A DNA stretch of 64,000 bases from Channallabes apus (taxonomy: Eukaryota; Chordata; Actinopteri; Siluriformes; Clariidae), in NCBI GenBank assembly GCA_030522415.1, contig CM060109.1:31889892-31953891 (forward strand). Reading direction: 5' to 3'. Shown here one piece after another: positions 1-12,638 of this stretch. Each line of letters starts with the position of its first letter. The stretch's first letter is position 1. The notes below the pieces were generated by a model that was not told the DNA's origin, ran no database searches, and was given only the letters and a program-made list of their open reading frames with translations. The translations under genes were made by a program, and so were the position numbers.

Positions 1-527
1 ACTCTGAACGCTCAAACTATCAAACCTTAAGACGGATTGGTTACAATCGTAGAACAGCTCCACTACGGTTACACAAGAACATGAATCTGCAGATCTAGAG
101 CTACTGTAGTCACGTGAAACACTTGATTTACATGCCTGCTATTTTGTCTAACAATCATGCCTGCTACAGCTAATACCTTTGTACTGTATATTGTACTCCA
201 CAGGCTTATCCAGTATTGCACCTACCAAAGATTGAGTGAGTGCAGATAAATCTGTATTTCCTTCAAAAGGTGATTTAATTTATAATTAAAAATTATTCAA
301 CATCTGCAAGTTTACCTAGAGTAAAAAAATTTTTTTAAACTGATTCTCAATTGAAAATTGGCCCATCAAAAACAACAAACAAAACATCCATTAAATTGCA
401 TAATCAAATAAATCACAGCTCTACAAAATACCAGATCACAGTGTTTGTTGAGGAACTAAAATACAGTGGAACCAAGTGGGTTGCAAGTAACTTGGTATGC
501 GAGCATCTTGCAAGAGGAGCAAATAAT
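1..527. other. AT-rich stretch, no gene seen
   Basis: No exon with a conserved protein match was seen on either strand. The short open frames here have no recognisable motif. If TFDP1 continues leftward this may be intronic. Confidence 0.4.
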
Positions 528-947
528 TTTTTTTTCTTTTTGGATTTCCCCTAGATTTTCTCCCTAATTTAGTTGTGTCCAATTCCTCCCTGTCACTAGG
601 GGGCTCCCACATTAAGGATACTACTACCACTGAGTCGGGAGGACCGAAGACCATCACATCACCACGTGACGCCAGCCGATCGCATCTTTTCGAACTGCTC
701 GCTCACACAACACTGGGGGTAGCGCAACACTTGTGTGAGCTCACAGTCGCTCCTCATTGGCTGCAGAGCCGTGATTAACGTGGGAGCACCAAGTACCCCT
801 CGTCCCTCCCCTGTAAGAGAGCTCGGGCAATCAGCTCTCTCTAGTCCCCGGCTGTGAGAGGTTACAGCATCATCCAGGAATCAAACTTGCGATCTCTGGA
901 TGATAGGGCGAGCACTTATGACTGCGACACTCGGAGGCCCCCCATCA
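528..947 (-). repeat. tRNA-derived SINE, minus strand
   Basis: Read on the minus strand, the element begins near 947 with a tRNA-like head. The A-box-like part is around GAGTGTCGCAGTCATAAG and the B-box-like part is AGTTTGATTCC near 885. A GC-rich body follows, and the element ends in an A-rich tail near 528-545. A head with polymerase III boxes plus a terminal A tract is the hallmark of a tRNA SINE. I cannot assign the family by name. Confidence 0.65.
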
Positions 948-974
948 AATTTTCTTCTTAATTTGAACTTAAAT

Positions 975-1252
975 GAGCGAGGTCTTGAAATACAAGTAGT
1001 AGGCATGCTTTGTCTGCAGAGCGTCACATGATCACAACTGAGCCAATAGTTCTTCTTTCGCGTGTACTACGCTCTGTAAGAAAGCAGAGAGTTCGCTAGT
1101 ATGCGGAAGTGGTCATTAGAAAGGTTCCATGACGCGCAAACAAACTAACCTAAATCACTGCTTCCTAACAGAGAGAATAAAAATAAAATAAATTAACCTG
1201 CACTTTAGCTTTGAAAAGAATAGCAACAGGGTAGTGTTTCCATTAGAGAGAG

Positions 1253-1308
<56 letters not shown>

Positions 1309-1925
1309 TGAGAGTTGTCCTCCTCTTGCCTTCACTCACACTAATGGAAACGCTGCTTCGTCGCGATAATTTTTTTAAAGCTAAAGTGCAGGTTAATTTG
1401 TTTTATTTTTACTTTACAGCAGTGATTCCGTTAGTGTGCATGCGCTCGGCTGTCATTAGAGAGGTTCCTTGTTAAAGAAGTTTCCCTATCGAACAGTGTT
1501 TATGTTAATCTGTGTGTGAGAGTGAGTGAGAGAAAGTCGTCCTACACAGCAGCACCCTCCCTGCCCTCAAATAAAAGAAGAGGGAGTGCTACTATGCAAG
1601 ACGAGAGGAGGAAGGGTGAGAGTCGTTCCTCCTCTCATCTTACTTAAGCTTTACACTCATACACAGCACTTGCGCACAAACACTAACGAAAACACTGCTC
1701 TGTCAGGTTTTTCTGTCAGATTATTTTTACTTTTTCAAAAGGTGAAGTGCATTTTGTATTAATTATTTTTATATGAATATTTTTGGGATGTGGAACAAAT
1801 CAGAGTTTCCGTTATTTCTTATAGGAAAATTCAATATTTGATATGAGTGTTTTGATAGACAAGCATGCTTCCAGAACAAAATATGTTCGCAATTCAAGGT
1901 TTGACTGTAATTGGATATTCCCATA
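975..1925. repeat. Palindromic dispersed DNA-transposon-like repeat with central (TG)n
   Basis: The left part (about 1140-1225) contains AACCTGCACTTTAGCTTTGA. The right part (about 1376-1475) contains its inverse, AAAGCTAAAGTGCAGGTTAA, so this is an imperfect inverted repeat. A (TG)n tract lies between them. The far end near 1885-1915 reads CGCAATTCAAGGTTTGACTG, closely matching the end of another copy near 46024-46040. The stretch 1025-1065 is the reverse complement of about 45855-45895. It is non-coding and probably a MITE; the superfamily is not determined. Confidence 0.55.
1257..1306. repeat. (TG)n microsatellite
   Basis: About 50 bases of uninterrupted TG dinucleotides at the centre of the palindromic repeat. 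Confidence 0.95.
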
Positions 1926-1959
1926 AACTCATACTATTATACAAGAGTTAATTCCGACC

Positions 1960-2180
1960 AATAACATCTGAGTTTATTCAATCCCCATTCCATAAAAAGT
2001 CAGGACAGAATGGAAATATACAAAAATATTTACTAATTTCAAATATTATTCAAAACATTCTTCAAAAAAGTCGGGACAGGGCAAATATAAGAAATATGAC
2101 AAGTAGAAATTAGGTGACGAGAAACCTGTTGTTAAAAGGGTAAATCAGTTATGTTGAATTATACAAGGAGTTTCAAAGAA
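1960..2180. repeat. Degenerate dispersed repeat remnant
   Basis: It contains two copies of an AAAAAGTC(A/G)GGACAG motif, near 1995 and 2067, separated by AT-rich sequence. This is typical of decayed fish DNA-transposon ends. It has no coding capacity. Confidence 0.35.
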
Positions 2181-2189
2181 AGGCCTTAT

Positions 2190-2350
2190 TTTCAAAGCTA
2201 AAGTGCAGGTTTATTTGTTATACTTTTACTTTACAGCAATGACTCCGTTAGCGTGTGTGCACTCGGCTGTCAGAGAGATTCCTTGTTAAAAAAGTTAAGC
2301 AATTGATCAGTGTTTATTAATGTGAGTGAGTGAGAGAGAGTCGTCCCACA
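2190..2350. repeat. Third partial copy of the palindromic repeat
   Basis: The text around 2196-2290 (AAAGCTAAAGTGCAGGTTTA, then a CTCCGTTAGCGTG segment and CTCGGCTGTCA) repeats 1376-1475 in direct orientation about 820 bp downstream. This suggests a tandem or duplicated copy of the 975-1925 repeat. Confidence 0.55.
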
Positions 2351-5300
2351 CAGTAGCCCTTTCTATAGCAAAGACAGGACGGGGCGAGGATCGCTGATTT
2401 TCCAAAAAGACACACCAGCAAGTTTTATAGTACTTTGAGGATAACATTGTTAGTAGACAATAGCAACATGAAATTCATAGAAACCTGTCAAATCTTAGCA
2501 CGTAAAGGGCAGGACCAAAAATACATGTGGCCTCTGATTCCTCAAACATCACGGTCTTAAAAACTGTCATGCTTTTGTAGTGGATATCATGATGTTGGCT
2601 CAGGGACACTTTTGGTAAATCTTTGTCCATTAACACCATTTGTCACTACATTTACAGATGCAGGGCTGATAGTGGAAAAAATTCCTGAGCCTGAACTTTT
2701 TTTCCCTTGCCCCCGAGGTGAGTAGGGGTGGGGGTACTATGTATGCGACGCACTTTTAACACACAACTTGTTGGCCCCTGGGCCCAAATATATAAACAGC
2801 CTATGTATAACCCTGATCATCATTATTGTCAAGTGGCTCTTTTTAGATATTTTCATATTTGCATTATGCCCCCAGTATTATTCAAGAAAATACAGCATTT
2901 TCTTCTCAATATGTTCAGTGACTAGATTGACATTATTAGCCCATCTTAGTACAATCACTGGAAGTAAATGCTACAGCCATACAAAGACAGGTCAGTAAGT
3001 GACAATAATAGTACTCCAAAGTACACAGGAATTGATTAACTAATTGATTATCCTCCGCTAATTTCTTAAATAAAGTGATGAGTGGGTGGGCATTGATTAG
3101 CAATATAAACAACACACCTATGAGGCTGGACAATGGAATAAACTGTGTGGGTGCCAAAATCAAACATTTATCTGTTAATTCTTTGACAATGGAAGTCTCC
3201 CATGATGAGCAGCAGGCCTGAAGAATAAAAAAATCTTCCATCTACAGTTAAATATAAATATTAAAACTTTGATCATCATGTTATCTAGTTTAATTTAGTG
3301 TTTTAGCTACATAATTAAGACAATAGGTTCTCTATTCAACCCCTTAAAATGTCATGGCTACTAGGCTATTTATTCAAATTCATTAATATAGACAAACATT
3401 GTTTTAATGTAAATAAAAAAAGCATCTTTTTAATATCATTATTTTTTGTTGTTTCTATTCATTAAAAAAAAGTTACTTTTTCTAAATCAAAGTGACAAAA
3501 ACCCTACTCTAAGGCTAATAAATGTATTTTACGATTTGGGACATTATTTAATACAATACAATATTTATTAAATTTATATAATATATAAATTTTAATTTTA
3601 TTAAAATTTTATATCTCTGTAAATCACAATGCAGTTAAAACGAGTGCACTGAATGCTGTCCGTCACTATTTTTAATCAATTATGTTCATAACTCTTATGG
3701 TAGTTAATGCCATATGCACTGTGCAATGTTTTATATAGACAGTTAGGTTTTCCAATTAAAACAGTAACAGCATGATAGTTGTATAAAGTAGACTGTAGGT
3801 TCATAGAGTCTGTATTAAAGGCTTCAAGTTCACTAGAGGAAACAGCTGGTGTGATGAGAGTGAACACAGCGAAGATTTAACTGATTAATCCCTCATGACA
3901 TTTTGTAAACTGTATTTATGAGAAAGGACTGGACTGATGCAGATAATTTATCATAAACACACACCTTGACTTAAACCTCCCTCTGTGATGGTGAATTGAA
4001 GACCCGCTGAAAGACGGTGAGGAGCCAAAGTCTGCCGACACTTTCATATGAAATTTAAAGGGGACGATGATGGGGGACCAGCAATTTGGGTAAAGTTTAT
4101 GGAGAATTTTTAGGGGGGCTGAGTACAAATGTTAGGGGGGATGAAGCCCCCCTTAAAAATGGCCTAGCGACGCACGTGAGCACAAGCAAATTTTTAAATG
4201 AGTCACACAATCGGTCATTGAGGGTGGAATATTGTGGTGTTCTATTCCATGTTCTCCGCGCATGCGCGACTTCTCAATTCTATGCGCGCTCGACTCTGCA
4301 TGCATGCACGTTCAACATTTATTTTCTGTGCGCGCTCGACTCTGGACAAAGTTGAGCAAGCGTACAGGCAGTGTTATAAAACAGCCACAAAACCAGCCAA
4401 TCACAGACAACCACATACTACTTCTGATTGGCTGTTACTTCTCTATCACCTGCGCATCTCAGATCTAGAGAAATGACAGATCAATATCCGCGAACCGAAA
4501 ATGACCATCCATGCTGTGATCAGCATCAGGTCCAAAAAGATAGCATTAGTCATGGTATGGGTGTGTCCAGAGCCAATGGCATGGGTAAATTGCATATCTC
4601 ACATTTAATGCATGGCATTTCTGCACATTTAATGCAGACAAATATCTTATTTTTAAAGCAACGTATGCTACCAACCAAACACTATCTTTTTCAGAGACAT
4701 CTCTGAATTTTCCAGTAGGACAATGCTAAACTGCATCCTACTCAGATTACACATGCAAGGCTGCTAAAGAGTGCAGGTGCTAGACTGGACCGCCTGCTCC
4801 AAATGAGAATGTGTGGTGCATTATGAAGTGCAAAATATGGCAGCAAAGAGCCTGTACAATTGCACTGCACTGAAGACCTGCATAACTGAAGAATGGGGGG
4901 GGACCAGCTGGTGTCTATAGTGTCCAAATCCGTAAAAAATTATTATGCTACACATTGACAATTGTCAACTGTTTGACTGAGGAGATGGGTGCTGTCATAC
5001 CTGCTTATTTAGCTGTTTAGCATGTACAGTGGTTACCCAATCGGAATGGTTATAACCGTCGCGCTCACCGCCGTTTAAAGGCGACAGCGGGCAAAATAAA
5101 TCAGTTGCATTTCAAAGTCATTCGTAAAATGTCATCGCAGTAAATACAACAATGATTTTTTTAAAATAAAAATACCAGGGTGATGCCGTTTTATTGTTAT
5201 TTTTTTAAAAAGCATACTATAGAAAAAACAGCAAAAAAAAAAAAAAAACATCGTGCCTGGTATAGGTTTAATATTCAGTGCGCATCGTTTGTACATCTGT

Positions 5301-8053
5301 TATTTTACAACTATATAATAACACTCAGAAATACCTTTTATTTGGGGTTAAGTGACTGATGTGCCTAACATTTTTCAGCTGAGCCTTGTTTCACTGAATA
5401 ATCCACCACTTTTCATCAGTATGTAAGACCACGACACCTCACACACACACACAACAGACCGAGTCGTCCCTCCCCCAAATTTAAAGGATACAAGCGGGTA
5501 GAGTGTTTTTTCTATAGTATGCTGAGAAAAATTAAAATAAAATTTTTTTTGCTTTATTTTAATTTTGCTATAATTAAAATAAAACAATTTTAAAACAGCA
5601 TCACCCGGGGATCGAACCCGGATCTCCCGCAGGAAAGGGCATGGACTTAACCGCTGCACCACTCGGACACTTGTGCCCCAGTCATGTTAATAAGCCACTC
5701 GACTTCTTTGAAAGAAAGCTCTAGATAAGTGACGAAGTAAGCCTGATATAATAATTGCACGTGTATTTTATCTGTTTTTAAACTTGGTGTTATTTGATCT
5801 TATTGGTTTAGAAATTTATATTTCAATAAATAGTAAACTTGGCCGATTTCATTATAATTTTGTTGACAAGTGGGGCTTGAAAATTCTCCCACCCCCTTAA
5901 GTGGGGAATGACAGAAATATGGTCATTTATTTCAGTTAATAAATCTACTATAAATTCAAAGAACACAAGAAATAAGATGACACAAAACCCTACACTCTTC
6001 TTTTCTAATTACACGTGATAAAATCTAAAGGCTCACTTTGTTAACATTTATTGTGCTTAAATTTGATCCTAATAAGATTTTATTTAATTTGAATTCTACA
6101 TTTGTACTGTAATTTTAGTATTGTGATTATGAATTTGTTCAACTACAGTGTTTCACTTGATTTTATCGGCTACTACGTGCAGTTCTAAAGGAGCCGTCTC
6201 ATTAATCCGGCAGAGAATGAACTACGGCATGAGGCGTCAGTCTGTAGTTATATAGCGCCACTCAGTGGTAAAAGCCAGCAAACGCACAAACCCAAATGCT
6301 GTCGTCGAGCACCGCGACGGTAAAACGAATGCTCCGATTAGGTGACCACTGTATGACAAAACCAGATAGGATATAAACTAGTAAAGAGTGGGGGAAGGAA
6401 AAAAGACCTAATTTAAGATGTGTGGAAACAGCAATTTAACAATAAAAATCATGTCAGAATGCTCGAACTGAAAACCATGAGAAGCTTAACAATAATGAAA
6501 ACATCAATATAATGAAAGCCCTGCACCAATTTATCTCCTGCATGTACTCTAAATTTACTATCATGATGTATTGTGTGTTACTTTTGCTAAATTTTAGTTT
6601 GGGGTATATTAACAGTGTTGAACTTATTTCAGGTTGTGCTAGCTGAGAGAAAATGGTCACCACAAGTGCCAGTGATCAACAGGAGCTCATCTTTTACAAG
6701 GATTAGCCTCGTCTCCCTGCTGGATGGCTGATAACCACAAATCTTTCTTGTCACCCTGACAGAGCTAAACTGATAAAACCTCCTTCCAGGTTTTTGACCA
6801 CATAGGACATGCAAGATCTCAATAGTGGTTACCGGTTCAACAAACCTGACAGTTGAAGACTGTAAATCAATTTCTTTCAGGACAGTCCATACACTTTTTG
6901 ATCAACAAATTTATCATTTTTTCATGATGTCAGATGTCCCTCCTCTCTTGTTCAGATATGAAGTATTAAAGTCACATGGTTTACTTATCATCTGGCCCAA
7001 TAATGATTAGCTGGAAAACCTCTTAATCAGACTAGATTATCTATTATCTGCAGAATCATTCAATAACACCTTACTTTAAACCACAAATACTTAAATTCTA
7101 CAGTAAAATCCATTGATCTTTATTGTGAACATAGAGGAAGTCACTGTGAAATATCACACAGGGGTCTGACTTCGTAGCAATTTGAAATGTCTTTTTAATT
7201 GCGTCAATATAGGTTATTTAATTATATTGACAGATCCAGTGCATTTGAAAATCAATTAATTAAAAAAATGTAAAATTTTTATTTCAAGCATGCAGAAGGT
7301 GACTGAACTGATACAGGTGGGTTTGAGATGTTCAATAATTTTTACTGCAGCAGTAAGATAAAATTTAGATGTACAAACTGTAGAGACTTCCTTTACGAAA
7401 CAAAATCATTTATACTTGGCTAATAAGTTTTAGTAAAATCATTCTTATTTGGATTAATGTTTTTAAATTTTCCCCATTTTTATGTAAATTACTTTAAAAT
7501 CCTTTAGTTCTTATACTCGGATGCTGTGAATTATGATATGCTGATTTTATTAATATTTAGTTAAGACTATCATTTTGTATAAATTTGCTTTTACTTTTTA
7601 GCATCTAAGCTAAGTGTACAGAGAAAGCAAGAAAGTCTCGGACTACAAAAGAGGAATCAGTAATATACTGTTTTCAACAATGTGGTCAGGAAGAATATGA
7701 CCCAGTGTAGTTATTTAAATTATGTGACAAGCAGGTAACATATTTCAAATAACAAGGTGCCAAGCAACAAAGTGCTGTATAAATGACTTTGACAAATTTG
7801 CTTATGCAGAGCAACTCATATTTAGCACATCTACACAAGTGAGCAGTTGAGGGTTAAGCGCCTTGTTAAAGAGCTCAACAGTGGCACCTTCGTGGCACTG
7901 GGATTTGATATCACAACCTTCTGACAACAAGATACCACTACTCAATTTATATTCATGGTACGCACACATGCACACACCTACCTAGCCTGGGTAAATATAT
8001 AAAACAAATAAATATCTCATCAAGCTCAGCACAAAACGTTATGGGCCACTAAC
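2350..8053. other. Probable TFDP1 last-intron or downstream sequence
   Basis: I searched both strands for the acidic C-terminal exon of TFDP1 and found none. The stretch holds AT-rich sequence and a G- and C-run hairpin near 4114-4155, where two G6 runs face a C6 run. It also holds a duplicated GCGCGCTCGACTCTG near 4286 and 4329, and the SINE head at 5597-5672. No gene is supported here. It is most simply the interval between the last visible TFDP1 exon and an exon lying beyond base 1. Confidence 0.45.
5597..5672 (-). repeat. tRNA-derived SINE head or tRNA pseudogene
   Basis: The minus strand reads GTCCGAGTGGTGCAGCGG for the A-box side and a T-arm CCGGG-TTCGATC-CCCGG whose stem pairs perfectly. 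The sequence after the T-arm (GTGATGC) does not pair with the 5' acceptor strand (GTCCGAG), so a functional tRNA is unlikely. An AT-rich tail follows toward lower coordinates. Confidence 0.6.
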
Positions 8054-11000
8054 CTGTAACATAAGGCTCCAGTGCTTTAGGCACCAGGCTCCTGGCGACT
8101 TTGAGGTCTTCAGCAGAACACTTGCCAACCTCAAGGCCACATGCCATGCCCATACGTTTCAATACCTCAATGTCATCATGGATCTCAAACATGCTGTCAA
8201 AGTTGAAGAGGTACTCAAACCTGAATGGCAGCGCAGAAGTGACATGTGAGAAAAGTAGGAAGAGAGAAACACATGAAGAAACAAATCACTTAAACGAACA
8301 CTAAGCATGTCTTACTAATGGATTTTTTTTTAATTGCATGAAGATTTAACGGACGTGGAAATAAACCATTCATGTTTACTTGTCATTGGAGATGCTGCAG
8401 TCAATGACAGTTTTCTTGCTGGTGTTAATGATGATAAAGGGAAGGTGAATGACTGAATTTTCTGGTGGTGGTCTGTTTGTTTGCTGTTCTGTTTGACGGT
8501 TCCGCTGCACAAGGTTCTTAAAAGCTATTTGCTACACATATTAGACAGTACAGTGCATTAGTTTGAAGAATAATCACAATTACAGTATCTAAACAGACAT
8601 GATGGTTCCATACTGTGCTAGTTACCTGTAAAATGAGTTCTTGGAGTTGTGACTGTTTTTGCTTGATTCTCTCCAAACGTCTTTGCCTCTCCACCTGGAA
8701 GAGAAAAGGCAACACATAGAAAATGGACTCAGATGTGTTTTAACAGATATTCAGTAGCTCATGTATTTTTTTGGGGGACAGTCTTTGCTATAATGCATTG
8801 TTATAATAATGCAATAATGCAAAACCTCCAGAAAGAAGTCCTCATGTTCGATATTAAGGAGATTCTGTGTGTCTTCTAGTCTTTCTATTGCGTATTAAGC
8901 ATTTCACTACATATCGTACTGTGTATGACTGTGTATGTGACAAATAAAATTTGAATTTGATTAGATTAGTGTGTTCATGCAGTACCCTGTAATACATGCC
9001 ACTCTGCTCTGTTTAACATGTGTACTGATGTGTCCACTGATTAAATAAAAAACTGTCACACTTTATGAGTGTCAAACTATGCAATACTTCTGTCTATTTT
9101 TGCAAGGTTTACATGTGGTTACTTCTTCCACCTTCTATATCATCTGGAAAGGCTTTCCATGAGACGATGGTACATAGCATTTCTGCTTGTTTGGCCAAAA
9201 GATTGCTATGATAGCGAGTGCAGACACTGATGTTAGTTATGGAGGCCTGCAGTGCAACTGACCCTCCAAAAGACGATCAGTAAAAAATTAAAACCAGGGC
9301 TCTGTGAAGGTCACTCAGGTTATTTCACTGCAAGTTTGGCAAACTATCTTCAGCCACCCGATTTATGCTGAAGTTTTGGGCTCCAATCATACAAAGGCAT
9401 CCAATAAGGGAAGCTCAGTGGTTAAGGCATTGGACTACGGATCGGAAGGTCCCGAAAAATAAATAAATAAAACTGATCAGTCCATCCTGACTTAAAGCAC
9501 TGGTCGGCTGCAGACTGAAGACAACAGCCTACAAAACAAAATTACCCACCTCCAGATTCTGGCACTCCTGGGCTGAGTTGGTTGGAAGCCCAATCCACTT
9601 GATCTCCTTCTTCTCCTTTGAGATTATGTTCATGGCCATTAACACATTGAGGGCGTCATATACACGTCGCCGAATATTCTTCTGATCATACACTTGCTAA
9701 GGAGGAAGAGAATTCAGGATTAGGAATAAACAAGAATTCTACAAATATTTTCTCTACTAATCAATAGTCAATCTAAATTATCTACTGGTCTGTTTTTGAA
9801 AGGTGAGAGAAAAACAGAAGACTAGTTAAGATAGGATGGTCTAAATAAAATCACAATTAAAAACTCACCGCATCATTTGGGGAGATGTGATTGTCACCAG
9901 AGCTGAATTCGGCCACCAGCTCATCTGCTACTTCATTATATGTGGTAACACCCTTTTTCTGTACTTTCTCACACACTTTCATAGAAAAATGTCTCAGACC
10001 TTTCCCATTCTTTTCCCCTTTCTTACTTCTTTTCCTGTGGACACAGTATTAACAATCCTTAACTAACATTTGACATTAGAATAACAGAGAGGTACATAAG
10101 CACTGCCATATGCATTACGGTAATCTGCTTTACATTACAGTTAAATGTTCTATTTTATGGCATAATTCAAAAGAGACAATGCAACAAACTTCAATTAATG
10201 TTAATTTAGCAAATACAAAAAAAAAAAAAAAAGACACCATCGATGCCGACTCACCCTGAGGACCATGGGGAAGCATCCGGAGGTTGGCTCTGGGTGATGA
10301 ACTGAGAGCTGGGTGTGTGAGGACTGTTCATTAGAAGCACGTTGGATCCACTTGGCCTTTGTGGTGTCCCAATGACCTGGATATCATACAGAGCAACATC
10401 GAATGTTCAAAACGGCTGTCTGACAAAAGGATGCCGTCATAAAAAGACAGCTTGTTACTTGATACAATAGTTTCTCATAAGGCTCCATCAATCATATACA
10501 GGGCATTGCTACCAGGGTCAGTACTGCGTTGAATCAGAACACTGGTGCAGGTTCAGCTATACCATCTTTACCATCAACAAGTATGTGATGTTGATGAACT
10601 CAAAGTCTTGCACGTGAACAAAACGTCTGCAGTCATCACATCTTTTAGATCTTACATAAGATCACCTTTGTGTCTAATCCCTATTAGTCGATACTCATTA
10701 CTCTCATATTGGCATCACTTTGTAAGTGGGAGAAATGGGTCCTGACACCATTGGTATCCCACTTGGAACTGCCCGATTCATCATAATACCGTAATTCTGG
10801 TGGGAGTTCTTGTCGCATGGAGACCACTCACTGCTGCTGAGGATGTCCCTATATGGTCTGCTTAAAGATGTGATGACTAAGAACACTTTCACTTGATATT
10901 GATGAAGATGGCTTTGAACTGCACTGGTACAAACTATTTTTCCTTGCTGGCTTATGACTGCAATCCCTTTAATAATTTTAGGACTTAACCTGCCACAATC

Positions 11001-11744
11001 AGTTTTGTACCCAAGTCTCCATTAGTGAACAGTTGGGAACCTTAACAAAATGACCGTAATGATTTCTGTTATACAACTGCACTTTTCTCCTTACAGAACA
11101 AAGTTCCCTTTCAATTCTGGTTCCACTCTCTACCTCATGCTGTCTAAAGGAGTTTTTCCCTGAAACTGTCACCTCTGGCTTGCTCATATGGACATACCGA
11201 TAAAACGTAAAACAAAAAACATCCATCGGTGCATAGCTTTGTAATAATAATAATATTGCCCCAAAACCAAAAAACAATGATGGATACAGTGTGGGTTTAT
11301 GTAATGTCGCATTTCATCAGTGTCCTACTTACCATCTGAGGAGCAATGTTGACATTTGATGGGCCGAGTGTTTTTGGCAAAAGTTGTTTTCCTACTGCAA
11401 CTGACTGTGGATGAACAGTAACCAAAGACAAGACTCCTGAAAGAAATGTGCAAAATCCATTTTACCACTCTTTCTAAGCATGAAAGACCAGAAAACAATA
11501 CAAACAAACACACAAGCACTTCTGGCAATAGAGTCTGCCATGTGCCTTACCTTTGGCTGGACTCAGATTCTGGTCAATGAAAACCTTCAACTCCCCATTG
11601 GCCTCAATCAGACCAACCTGTTGGGGGGGGGGGGGGAGGGGAGTAACAGACTCATGAGATCTGTGGTTAGACTGTAATTCCAAGCAATTACAGAAGTCAT
11701 ATACATGCAACCAATATTAAAATGAAACTTACATCTTTGGCCAT
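8054..11744 (-). CDS. tfdp1: Transcription factor Dp-1, 3'-truncated in window
   Basis: DP subunit that pairs with E2F proteins to bind cell-cycle promoters in the nucleus. Coding exons on the minus strand are 11733-11744 (start codon to codon 4), 11551-11617, 11333-11436, 10255-10376, 9869-10034, 9550-9696, 8626-8694, 8380-8531 and 8054-8220. All have GT donors and AG acceptors, phases agree throughout, and the joined frame runs 335 codons without a stop. Visible parts are the start MAKD, the winged-helix DNA-binding region (about residues 100-200) with the RRRVYD motif near 166-171, and the charged dimerisation helix ([14 protein letters not shown], about 207-220). The conserved DP C-terminal core ends in [11 protein letters not shown]. 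Vertebrate TFDP1 is about 410 residues. The last roughly 75 residues, including the acidic tail, are absent between base 1 and 8053, so the gene probably runs off the left edge. TFDP2 is less likely given the N-terminal match. Confidence 0.93.
8865..8966 (+). repeat. L2/CR1-type LINE 3' end fragment
   Basis: Text such as GACTGTGTATGTGACAAATA followed by AAATTTGAATTTGA is the familiar 3' tail of teleost L2-like LINEs and their dependent SINEs. It lies in a TFDP1 intron. Only the tail is present. Confidence 0.5.
9408..9475 (+). repeat. tRNA-like SINE head fragment
   Basis: The stretch GGAAGCTCAGTGGTTAAGGC followed by GGACTACGGATCGGAAGGTC looks like a tRNA D-arm and anticodon region. It runs directly into an AAATAAATAAATAAA tail. 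It is a short 5'-truncated or internally deleted SINE in TFDP1 intron sequence. Confidence 0.45.
11623..11636 (-). repeat. C14 tract in TFDP1 intron polypyrimidine tract
   Basis: Fourteen Gs on the plus strand are fourteen Cs on the transcribed strand, directly before the CAACAG acceptor at 11618. The homopolymer serves as part of the polypyrimidine tract of the second coding exon. Confidence 0.85.
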
Positions 11745-11775
11745 GATCCTTGAGGAAGAGGAGCAAAGGCTGGGT
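11733..11775 (-). other. tfdp1: TFDP1 start-codon exon including 5' UTR
   Basis: On the minus strand the acceptor CTGTTTAG ends at 11776. The exon runs 11775 to 11733, with 31 untranslated bases before the ATG at 11744. The donor GTAAGT follows codon 4 (GAT). This means the promoter and one or more non-coding first exons lie upstream (higher coordinates). Confidence 0.75.
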
Positions 11776-12638
11776 CTAAACAGAGAATCAGAGCCGAATG
11801 ATCACACCAGTGTACACCTGCAAGAGAGACAATGCTTGACACCAACACAAATACAGCTTGTTTAAACTAGCAAAAGACTAGCATTTCTTATGAACTGCGG
11901 TCTCAAACAGGTTCGGTACAGGAAATTTAAACTGGCCTTGTAACTTTTAGCTGGTCTCTAAAGGCAGGGCTGCATTACACTAGGCCGCGGTTTGCTTTCA
12001 GGACTTTAGTCATCAACTTATACACGAGCACGACTGAGCTCTCTTCATATAAAAAAGACGACCTGCAATATGTATGACAAACAAACATTTTTCTCCAGCG
12101 ATTCAACACAAGTACTGGGGCATGCTCGAACGGTTTTAAACACATCTGCGTGTGCACAGCTAGCTAAAAGTTACTCAAACCAATCGATATTGCAAAGTTT
12201 TGCTTGTTCGTGATAACTTGTTTTTTCACACAGGTAAAGTGTCTCGCTGTAAGCTTGTTTGTGGGGCATTTCGAAGTCGGTCAACACATTGATGAGACGT
12301 AAGATGCGAGCGAACAGCGATATTATGCATCCTTGTTCCAAACTGCTCCAGAGGAGGGGAAACCGTCAACAACCACCACCATGGCCAGGCAGGAGGTATA
12401 ATGTGGAGCATGCTAACAGGGTTAGCCGGCCAGCTAGCTAGCTGCTCTGGAAACACGTTGTTTTGCAGCGAATGCTTCATTTAAATGCACAGAAAACGCG
12501 CTCGCTGTCGATCACCCGCTCCACCGCAGAAGCCCTCAGACCGAAGCGAAGCTCAGGGCACAGCTTGGTGATCAGAAAGTAAACTAGACAAAGTTTGCAA
12601 GTGAACTTAACGCCTTAACACTGTCTTGAGCACCCTAC

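Noticed and set aside
1257..1306. CRISPR-like or regulatory array
   Set aside because: It is a simple dinucleotide tract in vertebrate DNA with no spacer structure.
5597..5672. Functional tRNA gene
   Set aside because: The T-arm pairs but the acceptor stem does not, so it is better read as a SINE head or pseudogene.
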